Virus record (IMG/VR): IMGVR_UViG_3300035670_000771 | Span: 1 to 34,239 of that record | Direction: 5' to 3' (one strand) | Length of the DNA: 34,239 nucleotides | Source: a virus | In this document: positions 16,207 through 22,864 of the stretch, in pieces | Numbering within the stretch: the stretch's first letter is position 1 | Layout: each line of letters opens with the position of its first letter | Position numbers and translations under genes: made by a program | Notes under the pieces: model-generated | Told to the model about the DNA's origin: nothing | Databases searched by the model: none | What the model saw: the letters and a program-made list of their open reading frames with translations, nothing else

Positions 16207-16319
16207 TTCCAATCTGCCTCATCTTCGCCAGCAATCAGCGCAATCCAGATCCCCATCGCTGCAAGCCCTAGCAAGCCGCCGATGGTCATCAGCAGCACAC
16301 CAAACAGTGCGATCGCCAT
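16203..16319 (-). CDS. 38-aa single-span membrane protein
   Basis: A short frame starts at an ATG at 16319, overlapping the preceding stop as TGATG, and ends overlapping the GTG start of the initiator gene. The product is one hydrophobic helix (about residues 2-30, ALFGVLLMTIGGLLGLAAMG and on) with an acidic tail EDEADWK. Overlaps at both ends in a fully coupled operon support translation. Function is unknown. Confidence 0.65.
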   Translation of the reverse strand: MAIALFGVLLMTIGGLLGLAAMGIWIALIAGEDEADWK

Positions 16320-16519
16320 CACGGCCACCGCAGATGTGAGGTCAGCTTCCTGACGTGCTGGTCAGGCGTCAGTCGCCCCGTCTGGTTCCTGTACGGGCTC
16401 TCAGAGCGCTTCTCAACGCAAGGCTTGCAGACCCACCTGGCGGTGGTCTTGCCGCGCTTGTAGACGCCGCCTTCCAGATCTCGAGTGCATTGGCAACTGG
16501 TGCAGAACTTGGTCGTCAT
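16319..16519 (-). CDS. Small zinc-ribbon-like protein
   Basis: This 66-aa protein has four cysteines arranged as CTSC near residue 6 and CKPC near residue 31, about 22 residues apart, which fits a zinc ribbon. The rest is basic (KRGKTTARWV, HVRKLTSHLRWP), suggesting nucleic-acid binding. It overlaps the HTH gene by ATGA and the following membrane protein by TGATG. The specific role is unknown. Confidence 0.7.
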   Translation of the reverse strand: MTTKFCTSCQCTRDLEGGVYKRGKTTARWVCKPCVEKRSESPYRNQTGRLTPDQHVRKLTSHLRWP

Positions 16520-16713
16520 AGCAGCCCCTTAATGCGCTTGATCTCCCAGCCTGTCGCATCGTGGATCTGCAGGATGCGCTCGGCACTGACCGGCATACCG
16601 GAGCGCATCTTCGACAGCGAGCTCGGTGGCACGCCCAGGTACCGCGCCAGGGCCACGTCGTTCTTGAGATTGAACTTGCGCTTCAATGTGTCCAACAGCT
16701 TGTGTGTTTTCAT
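16516..16713 (-). CDS. Cro/YdaS-like helix-turn-helix regulator
   Basis: The 65-aa product contains a single helix-turn-helix domain: VALARYLGVPPSSLSKMRSG as helices 2-3 (about residues 20-39), then VSAERILQIHDATGWEIKRI. The length and layout match small Cro-like or YdaS-type phage regulators. AGGAGA lies upstream of the ATG despite the ATGA overlap with the preceding gene. It may control the early or late switch; its operator is not identified. Confidence 0.78.
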   Translation of the reverse strand: MKTHKLLDTLKRKFNLKNDVALARYLGVPPSSLSKMRSGMPVSAERILQIHDATGWEIKRIKGLL

Positions 16714-16958
16714 TTTTTGTATCTCCTGATCATCTCGTTGCGCAGCTTTGTTCTTGCCTCGGTGCCGCGCTGCTGTTCGACACCGTTTAGGTAATCCAGC
16801 TTGGTGATCCTGGGCTTTCGCGCCTTGTCCGGCAGCTTCAGAGCCCAGCGCACCTCACACTCAAAGCGCCAAGCCTCGCTGTAGGTGCAGAGCTCCACGC
16901 CGTCGACCATCACAGTCTTTGCCGGCGGGTGAGGGCGCTCGCAGTGCGGACACGTCAC
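16710..16958 (-). CDS. Small protein with N-terminal CxxC
   Basis: This 82-aa protein starts with GTG, overlapping the preceding stop as GTGA. It opens TCPHCERPHPPAKTVMVDGV, with a CxxC pair and a further Cys at about residue 24 (LCTYSEAW) and 34. The remainder is basic and helical, ending RTKLRNEMIRRYKK. A metal-binding or nucleic-acid-binding role is plausible from the Cys and Arg/Lys content, but I do not recognise a family. Confidence 0.65.
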   Translation of the reverse strand: MTCPHCERPHPPAKTVMVDGVELCTYSEAWRFECEVRWALKLPDKARKPRITKLDYLNGVEQQRGTEARTKLRNEMIRRYKK

Positions 16959-17155
16959 TTGATCCTGCGAACCTTGGCCGCAGCTGCAGCCTTCTGCTCG
17001 CGAATCAGCCGGCGAAACTTCTTTGCCAGGTCAGTCTTCTCTGCAGACGTGTACTTCCACTCGGGATTCCAGACCGAGGGCGTGTCGTCAGTGACGACCT
17101 TCTTTGCCTTGCTCTTCTTAGGCATGACCGGCATCAGCAATCTGTTTTGGTTCAT
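16955..17155 (-). CDS. 66-aa basic hypothetical protein
   Basis: The product is Lys/Arg-rich throughout (MPKKSKAKKVV, KTDLAKKFRRLIREQKAAAA). It has one aromatic central segment (SVWNPEWKYTSAE) and no membrane segment. AAAGGAAAA upstream of the ATG is a good ribosome site, and the stop overlaps the next start by GTGA. Composition suggests nucleic-acid binding. Function is unknown. Confidence 0.65.
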   Translation of the reverse strand: MNQNRLLMPVMPKKSKAKKVVTDDTPSVWNPEWKYTSAEKTDLAKKFRRLIREQKAAAAAKVRRIK

Positions 17156-17167
17156 TGACTTTTCCTT

Positions 17168-17500
17168 TCAAACTTTCCAAAGACTCATACCCTTCCCGAA
17201 GTTGTCAGGCCGCGGCACGTTGCGCATCTGCACCTGACCCTTGGCCATCATCTTTCGCAGCACGCTGTAGAGCGCCTCTTTGTTGGTCTCGATGTCGGCC
17301 TCGCAGACGTGCTCGAAGAGCTCCTGGGTCGACAGCTCGCCAACGTCGGTCAAGGTCTCGATCACCAGCTTGCGCAGGTCAGTGCGCACCGGCTTTGCAG
17401 CCTTGCCGTTCAGACCCATGTTGATGACCAGCCTGCCGCCGGTCTTCTTGAGCACCGTGCGCTCACCTTGCAGCTGCTTGACCACCCAGTGCCAGCTCAT
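17168..17500 (-). CDS. Small winged-helix-like protein
   Basis: This 110-aa protein starts at ATG 17500, overlapping the nuclease stop by ATGA; the longer upstream frame is an extension through that gene. After a strand-rich opening (GGRLVINMGLNGKAAKP), residues about 45-100 (RKLVIETLTDVGELSTQELF, then NKEALYSVLRKMMAKGQVQM) look like a winged helix, with the second helix after STQEL. It may be a transcriptional or replication accessory factor. No family was recognised with confidence. Confidence 0.65.
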   Translation of the reverse strand: MSWHWVVKQLQGERTVLKKTGGRLVINMGLNGKAAKPVRTDLRKLVIETLTDVGELSTQELFEHVCEADIETNKEALYSVLRKMMAKGQVQMRNVPRPDNFGKGMSLWKV

Positions 17501-17817
17501 TTCAGCTGGTCGCGCATCATCGGAATGAAGTCCTTCAACTGCAGGCACACCCGCCACGGCTGCCCATTGCGCCTGTACGCCAGCACTGGGATCTCCCCAG
17601 CCTGGGCGCACGCCTCCACTTGTTCGCTCCATTTGTCCACCTGTAGTCGTTCTTGTCGTTTCACTTCGATGCGGAACTGCTGCACGGTCAGGTCGTCGCC
17701 GCTGTCTCTGGCCTGGCCCAGGTTGCGCTTGACCACAAACCCGAGCTCGTCAGAGAGCAGGGCGGCGAGCTCTCGTTCGCCAGCGGCTCCCTTGTTGCGC
17801 TTGCCCCTGCCGTTCAT
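17497..17817 (-). CDS. Holliday-junction-resolvase-like nuclease (PD-(D/E)xK)
   Basis: The 106-aa product begins GRGKRNKGAAGERELAALLS and continues KRNLGQARDSGDDLTV, then FRIEVKRQERLQVDKWSEQ. This gives the PD-(D/E)xK arrangement of Hjc-type resolvases: E in the first helix (GERE), D in GDDL, and E-x-K in IEVKRQ. It could resolve branched DNA formed by replication or by the phage RecT system, or trim DNA before packaging. It overlaps both neighbours by ATGA. A general structure-specific endonuclease is the alternative. Confidence 0.78.
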   Translation of the reverse strand: MNGRGKRNKGAAGERELAALLSDELGFVVKRNLGQARDSGDDLTVQQFRIEVKRQERLQVDKWSEQVEACAQAGEIPVLAYRRNGQPWRVCLQLKDFIPMMRDQLK

Positions 17818-18005
17818 GCGCTGCCCAGGAGGCGCTTCAGCCGGGTCTCAGCGGTCTCGTACCGCTTGCCGTAGGCCTCGACGATCAGCTCCTCAAGGAT
17901 CGACGTGCGGCTGCGGCGCTGCTCGTCTGCAGCCAGGTCAAGCAGCTGCCTGACCTCTGGCCGCATACGCATCAGAAACATCCGGTAATGCTGGGTTGAG
18001 CTCAT
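17814..18005 (-). CDS. Ribbon-helix-helix (Arc/MetJ-type) regulator
   Basis: This 63-aa protein starts at the ATG at 18005, with GGAGA about eight bases upstream; the longer frame has no ribosome site. An N-terminal strand (TQHYRMFLMRM) is followed by two helices (PEVRQLLDLAADEQRRSRTS and ILEELIVEAYGKR), the layout of ribbon-helix-helix DNA-binding proteins, which bind as dimers through the strand. It is the first gene of the leftward early operon. A dyad at 18048-18078 in its leader is the obvious candidate operator, suggesting autoregulation and control of the divergent recombinase. Confidence 0.78.
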   Translation of the reverse strand: MSSTQHYRMFLMRMRPEVRQLLDLAADEQRRSRTSILEELIVEAYGKRYETAETRLKRLLGSA

Positions 18006-18047
18006 CTGTAAAGTCTCCAAACGGTACGATTGCAGAAAGATATATCG

Positions 18048-18078
18048 ATTCTGACGACTTCGCAACGCTTGTCAGAAT
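18048..18078. promoter_or_regulatory. Operator-like dyad in the divergent control region
   Basis: ATTCTGAC (18048-18055) and GTCAGAAT (18071-18078) are perfect 8-base inverted repeats 15 bases apart. They lie between the divergent ribbon-helix-helix and serine recombinase genes and overlap the likely leftward promoter (TTGCGA-N17-TATCTT on the minus strand). A GATATATC palindrome lies alongside at 18039-18046. Candidate ligands are the 63-aa ribbon-helix-helix protein or the recombinase. Confidence 0.55.
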
Positions 18079-18110
18079 GGATACACAACGAAAAAGATAC
18101 GTTTGGGTAC

Positions 18111-18139
18111 TTGACAGGTATTTCTTGGCGATATATTTT
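18111..18139 (+). promoter_or_regulatory. Sigma70-like promoter for the rightward recombinase operon
   Basis: A perfect -35 TTGACA (18111-18116) is followed after 17 bases by TATTTT (18134-18139). GGCGA (18127-18131) and TCGCC (18140-18144) flank the -10 as an inverted repeat, which could be an operator. The recombinase ATG is about 45 bases downstream, with AGGAGG before it. Confidence 0.65.
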
Positions 18140-18187
18140 TCGCCTTACTGCATCGCGCAGCACCCTACCGCTTAACAGGAGGATCAA

Positions 18188-18868
18188 ATGGCACCGCATC
18201 AAGGCAAGTTCGTCGCGTACTACCGCGTATCGACCGACCGTCAAGGTCAATCAGGCCTTGGCATCGAAGCACAGCAGGAAGCAGTGCGTACATTTCTCAA
18301 TGGTGGCCGCTGGTCAGTGATCGGCGAGTTCATTGAGATCGAATCCGGTACCCGTAAGCGCTTAAAAGACCGCCCTATGTTGAAGGCAGCACTCGAGCTC
18401 GCCCGCAAGCAGAAGGCCACGCTGGTGGTCGCCAAGCTCGACCGCCTGGCACGCGACGTTCAGTTCATCTCGACCCTGCTGAACGGCAAGGTGCAGTTTG
18501 TCTGCGCCGACATGCCGCAGGCCGACCGCGTTTTCCTGCAGATGGTCAGCGTGTTTGCTGAGTACGAAGCAAAGCGGATCTCTGAGCGCACCAAGGACGC
18601 GCTGGGCGCGTTGAAACGCCAGGGCAAGAAGCTCGGCAGCCCGACGCCTGAGATCGGCAGCGCCGAGGGCGTCAAGGTCATCCAGGCAAAGGCCGACGCC
18701 TACGCAGACAAGGTCGGGCCGATCGTGCGCGACATCATCAGGAAGTCCGGCGCTGAGACCCTGCGCGACATCGCTGCAGCGCTTTCAGCTCGCGGCATCG
18801 AGACACCCCGCGGCAACAATGACTGGCACCCCAGCCAGGTCAGCAACTTGCTGAAAAGGATCAAGTGA
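18188..18868 (+). CDS. Serine recombinase (resolvase/invertase family)
   Basis: This 226-aa enzyme carries the resolvase catalytic domain. The nucleophile is S15 in AYYRVSTDRQG, and the arginines are R86 and R89 in AKLDRLARD. A central region (QMVSVFAEYEAKRISERTKD) forms the long dimerisation helix. The C-terminal 50 residues (TLRDIAAALSARGIETPRGN then WHPSQVSNLLKRI) are a helix-turn-helix DNA-binding domain. Length fits small resolvases rather than large serine integrases. It could integrate the phage or resolve genome multimers; no att or res site can be confirmed. AGGAGG precedes the ATG, and the gene follows a strong promoter and faces the ribbon-helix-helix gene. Confidence 0.92.
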   Translation: MAPHQGKFVAYYRVSTDRQGQSGLGIEAQQEAVRTFLNGGRWSVIGEFIEIESGTRKRLKDRPMLKAALELARKQKATLVVAKLDRLARDVQFISTLLNGKVQFVCADMPQADRVFLQMVSVFAEYEAKRISERTKDALGALKRQGKKLGSPTPEIGSAEGVKVIQAKADAYADKVGPIVRDIIRKSGAETLRDIAAALSARGIETPRGNNDWHPSQVSNLLKRIK

Positions 18869-19089
18869 TGAACAAGTTCAAACCAGCGCTGCTGGTGCTC
18901 GGCTTCTATGCCAGCTTTTTCGGCCTGGCGTACCTGATCGGATTGAGCTGGGCGATGGCGGCTTTTGCCATCGGCCTAATTGTTGCTCTTCCAGCGCTCC
19001 GGGCGGCAAACAAACGGCGCGATCAGCGAGCCGTCATCGAACGAAACAGGCTCATCGAACAACACTTCGACGACAATATTGCTCGGTGA
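18868..19089 (+). CDS. 73-aa membrane protein
   Basis: The start ATG overlaps the recombinase stop as TGATG. Two hydrophobic helices (about residues 6-27, LLVLGFYASFFGLAYLIGL, and 29-47, AMAAFAIGLIVALPAL) are followed by a basic and then acidic cytoplasmic-looking tail (KRRDQRAVIERNRLIEQHFD). It is co-transcribed with the recombinase. Function is unknown; superinfection exclusion proteins have similar size and topology but this is speculation. Confidence 0.7.
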   Translation: MNKFKPALLVLGFYASFFGLAYLIGLSWAMAAFAIGLIVALPALRAANKRRDQRAVIERNRLIEQHFDDNIAR

Positions 19090-19091
19090 TA

Positions 19092-19111
19092 TACTGTTCA
19101 AAAATACAGTA
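19092..19111. promoter_or_regulatory. LexA (SOS) box
   Basis: TACTGT-N8-ACAGTA is a perfect 6-base inverted repeat. It has the CTGT-N8-ACAG core of beta/gamma-proteobacterial LexA sites and matches 16 of 20 positions of the E. coli consensus. A TATTAT -10-like hexamer follows at 19116-19121, so LexA bound here would cover the -35 region of a promoter serving the gene at 19136 and the recombination genes behind it. Confidence 0.78.
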
Positions 19112-19135
19112 CGAATATTATAAGGATACTAATCA

Positions 19136-19483
19136 ATGACCTACGAACCTGTGAAGCCGCTCGACGGCATGAAAGACCTAGATCGCAAGACCGTGGCCAA
19201 GTATTTCAACCGGGTTGGCCGCGGCTTGAACTGCCGGGTCGATGTGCCGCTGTTGGTCATTGATGACATTAAATGGGCAGCCAAGATCTTTGGCGAGCTC
19301 TCCAAGAATCTGACCCAGATCGCCTGGGAAGATCGGCGCACCGACATCTTGCGGGTCTTAGAGGCCCGCTACGCGATCGAGGCGTCCAAGCGTGAGCTGC
19401 ATTACCGCAACGAACGCAAGGAAACGGTGCGGATGAGCAGGAAGATGCGCGACGACCCCTATACAACCAAACACAACCTGTAG
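19136..19483 (+). CDS. 115-aa protein under LexA-box control
   Basis: The first gene after the LexA box is preceded by AAGGAT. The product is charged and helical, with an early basic segment (DRKTVAKYFNRVGRGLNCRV), a central helix (IKWAAKIFGELSKNLTQIAW) and a basic Arg-rich end (YRNERKETVRMSRKMRDDPY). It has no membrane segment, signal peptide or recognisable catalytic motif. Placement as the SOS-proximal gene suggests a regulatory or host-takeover role. I do not recognise a family. Confidence 0.75.
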   Translation: MTYEPVKPLDGMKDLDRKTVAKYFNRVGRGLNCRVDVPLLVIDDIKWAAKIFGELSKNLTQIAWEDRRTDILRVLEARYAIEASKRELHYRNERKETVRMSRKMRDDPYTTKHNL

Positions 19484-19551
19484 TGGGTGTCGACGAATTG
19501 ACCTTTTGGAAACTGTACTACAACACATGTTCTTGATGAGAGGAGAAAAAC

Positions 19552-19839
19552 ATGAGGAATCAAGCGGGTTTTAAGAAGCCGCAGCGGCATAATGTATATT
19601 TGGGTTATTGCCGTGCAAACAACTATATAGCGGGTTTGTCGCATAATTTGTATTCCGAAAATTGCGGCGGCAAACACAAGACTCTTGCAGTGCAGCACGA
19701 CTCTCTGACCCCCTGGTCAGACGACCGAATCAAAGCAACCCTCAGACCTAAACACCAGCAACCGATCGCCGAGGCGATCTTTGAAGTGATCCTTTTCGCC
19801 TTTTTTGGGGCGATGCTGGTACTCGCTTATTCCAGCTAG
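19552..19839 (+). CDS. 95-aa protein with C-terminal membrane segment
   Basis: GAGGAG stands seven bases before the ATG, a strong ribosome site. The N-terminal 70 residues are polar with several His, Asn and Tyr (RHNVYLGYCRANNYIAGLSH), and the last 25 (IFEVILFAFFGAMLVLAYSS) form a single membrane anchor. Base composition is noticeably more AT-rich than the neighbours over the first 130 bases, hinting at a separate origin. No function is recognised. Confidence 0.68.
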   Translation: MRNQAGFKKPQRHNVYLGYCRANNYIAGLSHNLYSENCGGKHKTLAVQHDSLTPWSDDRIKATLRPKHQQPIAEAIFEVILFAFFGAMLVLAYSS

Positions 19840-19848
19840 GGGGCGGCC

Positions 19849-20160
19849 ATGCAGACCGCCACCTTGGGTCGCGCCCTGCGCGACGCCCAGCTGAGTCTAT
19901 TTGAGCGCAGAGACACAGAGTTCCTAGAACGCTGTCGAGCCCTAGCTGTTGAGATCGCACGCCGACAAGGCACGGTGTGCATCAACGACATTCGGGCAGA
20001 GCTGCGCTTGCCCGCTGAAACACACCCGTCCGTCCTGGGCGCGGTTTTCAGGTCAAAAAAATTCACGGCAGTTGGGTTCACTGAAGCAACCCACAAGGCT
20101 GCCCACGCTCGCGTCGTGCGCGTGTATCAACTCACCGAGGAGGACAATAAAAATGGTTAA
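19849..20160 (+). CDS. 103-aa winged-helix-like protein of the recombination operon
   Basis: The product has a helical N-terminus (LRDAQLSLFERRDTEFLERC), then ALAVEIARRQGTVCINDIRA followed by LPAETHPSVLGAVFRSKKFT and a strand-rich end (RVVRVYQLTEED). The order helix, GTV-x-INDIRAE-type helix, second helix, then strands fits a winged-helix fold seen in small phage proteins near recombination genes. GGGGG lies before the ATG, and the stop overlaps the exonuclease start by 8 bases. DNA binding is likely but unproven. Confidence 0.7.
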   Translation: MQTATLGRALRDAQLSLFERRDTEFLERCRALAVEIARRQGTVCINDIRAELRLPAETHPSVLGAVFRSKKFTAVGFTEATHKAAHARVVRVYQLTEEDNKNG

Positions 20161-21109
20161 TAAGGTAACCCCTGACACCATGCTGTCGGCCAGCCTGCTG
20201 CCGGCACTCATGGGGCTGTCAAAGTATGGCACCCCGAACGACGTGCTTGACGGCTGCATCAACGCCATCACAGGCGAGGAGCGCGAGTTCAAGCAGAACG
20301 AATCGATGGACTGGGGCAACCAGCTGGAGCCCCTGATCCTGCGCGAGGCAGCCAAGCGGCTTGAGCTGGTCGACCTGGATGTCAACCACGACACCGCCAA
20401 GTTCCACGCCACCCTGCCGATCGCCTGCAGCCTGGACGGCACCGCAGACGGTCGCGGCCAGGTCATCCGCACCGACCCCGACAACGGCATCTTCGTCATC
20501 GGGCAGGAGTCGATCACCCTGGAGGGCGTCGGCGTGCTCGAGGCCAAGCTGACCGCAGTCTCGCCGGAGGATGCGCCAGCGCTGCACCGTGGCCCTGTTC
20601 AGCTGCAGGCGCAGATGGACATCCTCGAGGCCAAGTGGGGCGCAGTCTGCGTGCTTTACCGCGGCACCGAGCTCCGGGTTTTCCTGTTCGCTCCGCACCC
20701 GCAGACCGTCAAGACCATTGCCGAAGTAACGACAGCATTTCAGGCCAAGCTCGACAAGTTCCGCACGACCGGCGAGGTCGACTACTACCCGCCGGCGACT
20801 AGCGAAGACGCCGATCGGATGTTCCCGGTCGCCGAAGAGAAGGTCATCCAGCTGGATGTCGAGGCCGAGCTCCTGGCAGCCAAGATCATCGACGCCAACA
20901 AGCGAGCCAAGCAGGCAGCAGACGACAAGGCCGAAGCAGAGAAGGATCTCAAGGTCTTGCTGGGCGACGCCAAGGCTGCAGTCGCCGGCAGGTTTGAGAT
21001 CAAGTGGCCGATGCGCAGCTACCAGGCGCAGCCCGAGAAGATCGTGCCGGCCAAGGCAGCGTACTCAATCCGACAGTCCACACTATCCGTCAAGGAGGCA
21101 ACAGCATGA
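20153..21109 (+). CDS. YqaJ/lambda-Exo-like recombination exonuclease
   Basis: This 318-aa enzyme starts at ATG 20153, with GAGGAGG upstream and an 8-base overlap with the preceding gene; the longer upstream frame is spurious. Nuclease motifs of the PD-(D/E)xK YqaJ family are in order: LPALMGLSKYGTPNDV at the N-terminus, E59 in GNQLEP, D95 in CSLDGTAD, and E130-x-K132 in GVLEAKLT. After residue about 245 a Lys/Ala-rich helical extension follows. It would degrade one strand of double-stranded ends 5'-3' so that the RecT-like protein encoded downstream can anneal. Confidence 0.9.
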   Translation: MVNKVTPDTMLSASLLPALMGLSKYGTPNDVLDGCINAITGEEREFKQNESMDWGNQLEPLILREAAKRLELVDLDVNHDTAKFHATLPIACSLDGTADGRGQVIRTDPDNGIFVIGQESITLEGVGVLEAKLTAVSPEDAPALHRGPVQLQAQMDILEAKWGAVCVLYRGTELRVFLFAPHPQTVKTIAEVTTAFQAKLDKFRTTGEVDYYPPATSEDADRMFPVAEEKVIQLDVEAELLAAKIIDANKRAKQAADDKAEAEKDLKVLLGDAKAAVAGRFEIKWPMRSYQAQPEKIVPAKAAYSIRQSTLSVKEATA

Positions 21110-21294
21110 CACGCGAACTAACTAACCTGGAGAAGGCACACGCACGCGCTGTCGTGTCCTTGCTTAACACCATCCCGCAATGCCGCGAGGATGAGGCCGA
21201 AGAAATTGTCGAGAGCTTTACCGCCCTCGTTTTGTACACCATCCAAGCATTCCTACCGGAGGGGGAAAAGCATGACTCAGCTGACTACAACTAA
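21106..21294 (+). CDS. 62-aa acidic protein between exonuclease and RecT
   Basis: The ATG overlaps the exonuclease stop by ATGA, and GGAGG lies eight bases upstream. The product is acidic and helical (NLEKAHARAVVSLLNTIPQC, then EDEAEEIVESFTALVLYTIQ). Its 3' end overlaps the recT start by 23 bases, so the three genes are translationally linked. It may be an accessory factor of the exonuclease-annealase pair; no family is recognised. Confidence 0.7.
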   Translation: MTRELTNLEKAHARAVVSLLNTIPQCREDEAEEIVESFTALVLYTIQAFLPEGEKHDSADYN

Positions 21295-22318
21295 TCGCCA
21301 AGGCTTTGCGCCCGCCACGATGGGCGAGGCGATGGAGTTCTCAAAGATGCTGGCCGAGTCCAGCATGGTGCCGCGTGCCTACCAGGGCAAGCCGCAGGAC
21401 ATCATGGTCTGCGTGCAATGGGGCTATGAGCTCGGTCTGGCACCCATGCAGGCGCTGCAGAACATCGCCGTGATCAACGGCAAGCCCTCGGTCTACGGTG
21501 ACGCCATGATGGCCCTGGTGCAGGCCTCGCCGGTCTGCGAAGGCATCGACGAACACATCGAAAACGAAGGCACGCCTAACCCGGTGGCAGTCTGCATCGC
21601 CAAGCGCAAGGGTCGCAACCCGGTGATCGCCAGGTTCAGCGTCGAGGATGCCAAGCGGGCAGGGCTGTGGAACAAGCAGGGGCCGTGGCAGGCATACCCC
21701 AAGCGGATGCTGCAGATGCGAGCTCGAGGCTTTGCCCTGCGCGATGCCTTCCCTGATGTGCTCAAGGGTCTGATCACCGCCGAGGAGGCAGCCGACTACC
21801 CAGACGAGGCCAAGCCGCGGGAGAGGGATGTCACCCCGGTCAAGCCGGCCAACCCGCTGGATGCGATCGCACCGCCGCCCATCGACGTGGCACCCGTGGT
21901 CGCAGAGTTCCCGCCGTTCAATGACGACATACCACTACCGTCAGAGCCGCCGCCGGAGTCGATCGAGATCGAGCTCATCCACGTCGATTCGCCGAACGAT
22001 TCTGCAGAATCTGCAGAACCTGATGCAGAAGTTGTTGTGCTAGGCGACTGGCCGCTGATGGTGCCAGGCAAGGAGCAGCCGTTCTCCGTCCACGCCAGCC
22101 AGCAGGAATGGCAGCAGGCCTATGAGGATCTGGCAGACAAGACCGCCAAGGCCGGCAAGCGACCAGCTCGGGAGCGCATGACCATCCTGAAGGAGCTGCG
22201 CGAGGTCAATGAGCTGCAGCTAAAGCGCATCAACAGCATCGACCGGATGCGCCACACAGCGTCGTACAGCGGCAGGATCAACGCGCTGGGTGCCGCAGTA
22301 CCTGCCGGTGAGAAGTAA
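21272..22318 (+). CDS. recT: RecT-family single-strand annealing protein
   Basis: The 348-aa product starts at ATG 21272, with GGAGGGGG nine bases upstream. It has RecT core segments: FAPATMGEAMEFSKMLAESS, GYELGLAPMQALQNIAVING with KPSVYGDAMMAL, and QGPWQAYPKRMLQMRARGFA. After residue about 205 a Pro/Glu-rich acidic linker of about 80 residues leads to a basic C-terminal helix bundle (WQQAYEDLADKTAKAGKRPA). RecT proteins anneal complementary strands and invade duplex DNA, working with the exonuclease encoded two genes upstream. The long acidic linker is unusual relative to compact RecT (about 270 aa). Confidence 0.92.
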   Translation: MTQLTTTNRQGFAPATMGEAMEFSKMLAESSMVPRAYQGKPQDIMVCVQWGYELGLAPMQALQNIAVINGKPSVYGDAMMALVQASPVCEGIDEHIENEGTPNPVAVCIAKRKGRNPVIARFSVEDAKRAGLWNKQGPWQAYPKRMLQMRARGFALRDAFPDVLKGLITAEEAADYPDEAKPRERDVTPVKPANPLDAIAPPPIDVAPVVAEFPPFNDDIPLPSEPPPESIEIELIHVDSPNDSAESAEPDAEVVVLGDWPLMVPGKEQPFSVHASQQEWQQAYEDLADKTAKAGKRPARERMTILKELREVNELQLKRINSIDRMRHTASYSGRINALGAAVPAGEK

Positions 22319-22342
22319 AAAAAACCCCGGCACATGCCGGGG
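22317..22342 (-). terminator. Rho-independent terminator of the late/lysis operon
   Basis: CCCCGGC (22325-22331) and GCCGGGG (22336-22342) form a GC-rich stem. On the minus strand it is followed directly by eight Ts (22317-22324). It ends leftward transcription from the lysis genes and abuts the stop codon of recT on the other strand. In the rightward direction there is no U-tract, so termination there would be weaker. Confidence 0.88.
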
Positions 22343-22381
22343 AAACAACCTGCTAGGGCGCGATAGGCAGGAGTGGCCCTC

Positions 22382-22864
22382 CTAGCGGGTCGCGGGGAGT
22401 CTCAAGGCTTGGTATTGCTTGACGCATTGGGCGAGGCTGACTCGGAGCTCGTCGGCTCGGGCAGCTTCCCTTGCAAGAAATTCTGCATCCTCTCGAGAAA
22501 GCGAGTTTCCAGTGCAGACGCAGGCGGGGCATCCAACGCTGGTGGTACTGGACACGGCACTTGCCTGGGCGGTGCGCTCGGGGCGCTTGCGCAGGCTGTC
22601 AGCAAGACTGGCAGCGCGAGCACTAATCGATCGAATCTCATCATCCTTCTCCTGTCTCAAATGGTCTGCCTGGGCCTGCAGCTGCTGCTCCTTCTCACGC
22701 GCCGCAGCGACTGCCTTGGCGTGCTCCTCGGCCAGCTTCGCCTTCTCCTGATCCCAGGCCTGCTGGATCTCAGCTCGACCCGCTGACGCACCCTGGAGGT
22801 ACCCGGCGCCGCCAGCAAAGGCGGCAACCAGGACGACTGCGGCACCGGTATAGAGAAGATTCAT
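22382..22864 (-). CDS. Rz: Inner-membrane spanin (Rz-like)
   Basis: This 160-aa protein has one N-terminal membrane helix (LLYTGAAVVLVAAFAGGAGYLQG) and a long periplasmic coiled coil rich in Ala, Glu and Gln (about residues 30-95). It is the typical i-spanin layout. Four cysteines at about residues 112-116 and 147 could crosslink subunits. It would pair with the o-spanin nested in its gene to fuse the inner and outer membranes at the end of lysis. The start overlaps the preceding stop by ATGA. It is the last late gene before the terminator. Confidence 0.88.
   Translation of the reverse strand: MNLLYTGAAVVLVAAFAGGAGYLQGASAGRAEIQQAWDQEKAKLAEEHAKAVAAAREKEQQLQAQADHLRQEKDDEIRSISARAASLADSLRKRPERTAQASAVSSTTSVGCPACVCTGNSLSREDAEFLAREAARADELRVSLAQCVKQYQALRLPATR
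22402..22644 (-). CDS. Rz1: Outer-membrane spanin lipoprotein (Rz1-like), nested
   Basis: The 80-aa product is encoded entirely inside the i-spanin gene in another frame. It has a lipoprotein signal (FDRLVLALPVLLTAC) with a lipobox LTAC at residue about 18, followed by a proline-rich mature part (APSAPPRQVPCPVPPALDAP). GGAGAAGG lies upstream of the start. Nested Rz/Rz1 arrangement and Pro-rich lipoprotein are standard for two-component spanins of Gram-negative phages. Length is slightly above lambda Rz1 (60 aa). Confidence 0.87.
   Translation of the reverse strand: MMRFDRLVLALPVLLTACASAPSAPPRQVPCPVPPALDAPPASALETRFLERMQNFLQGKLPEPTSSESASPNASSNTKP

Noticed and set aside
19513-19528. Second LexA-like site (CTGT-N8-ACAT)
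   Set aside because: The second half-site has a mismatch and the flanks do not match; no promoter hexamers are correctly spaced.
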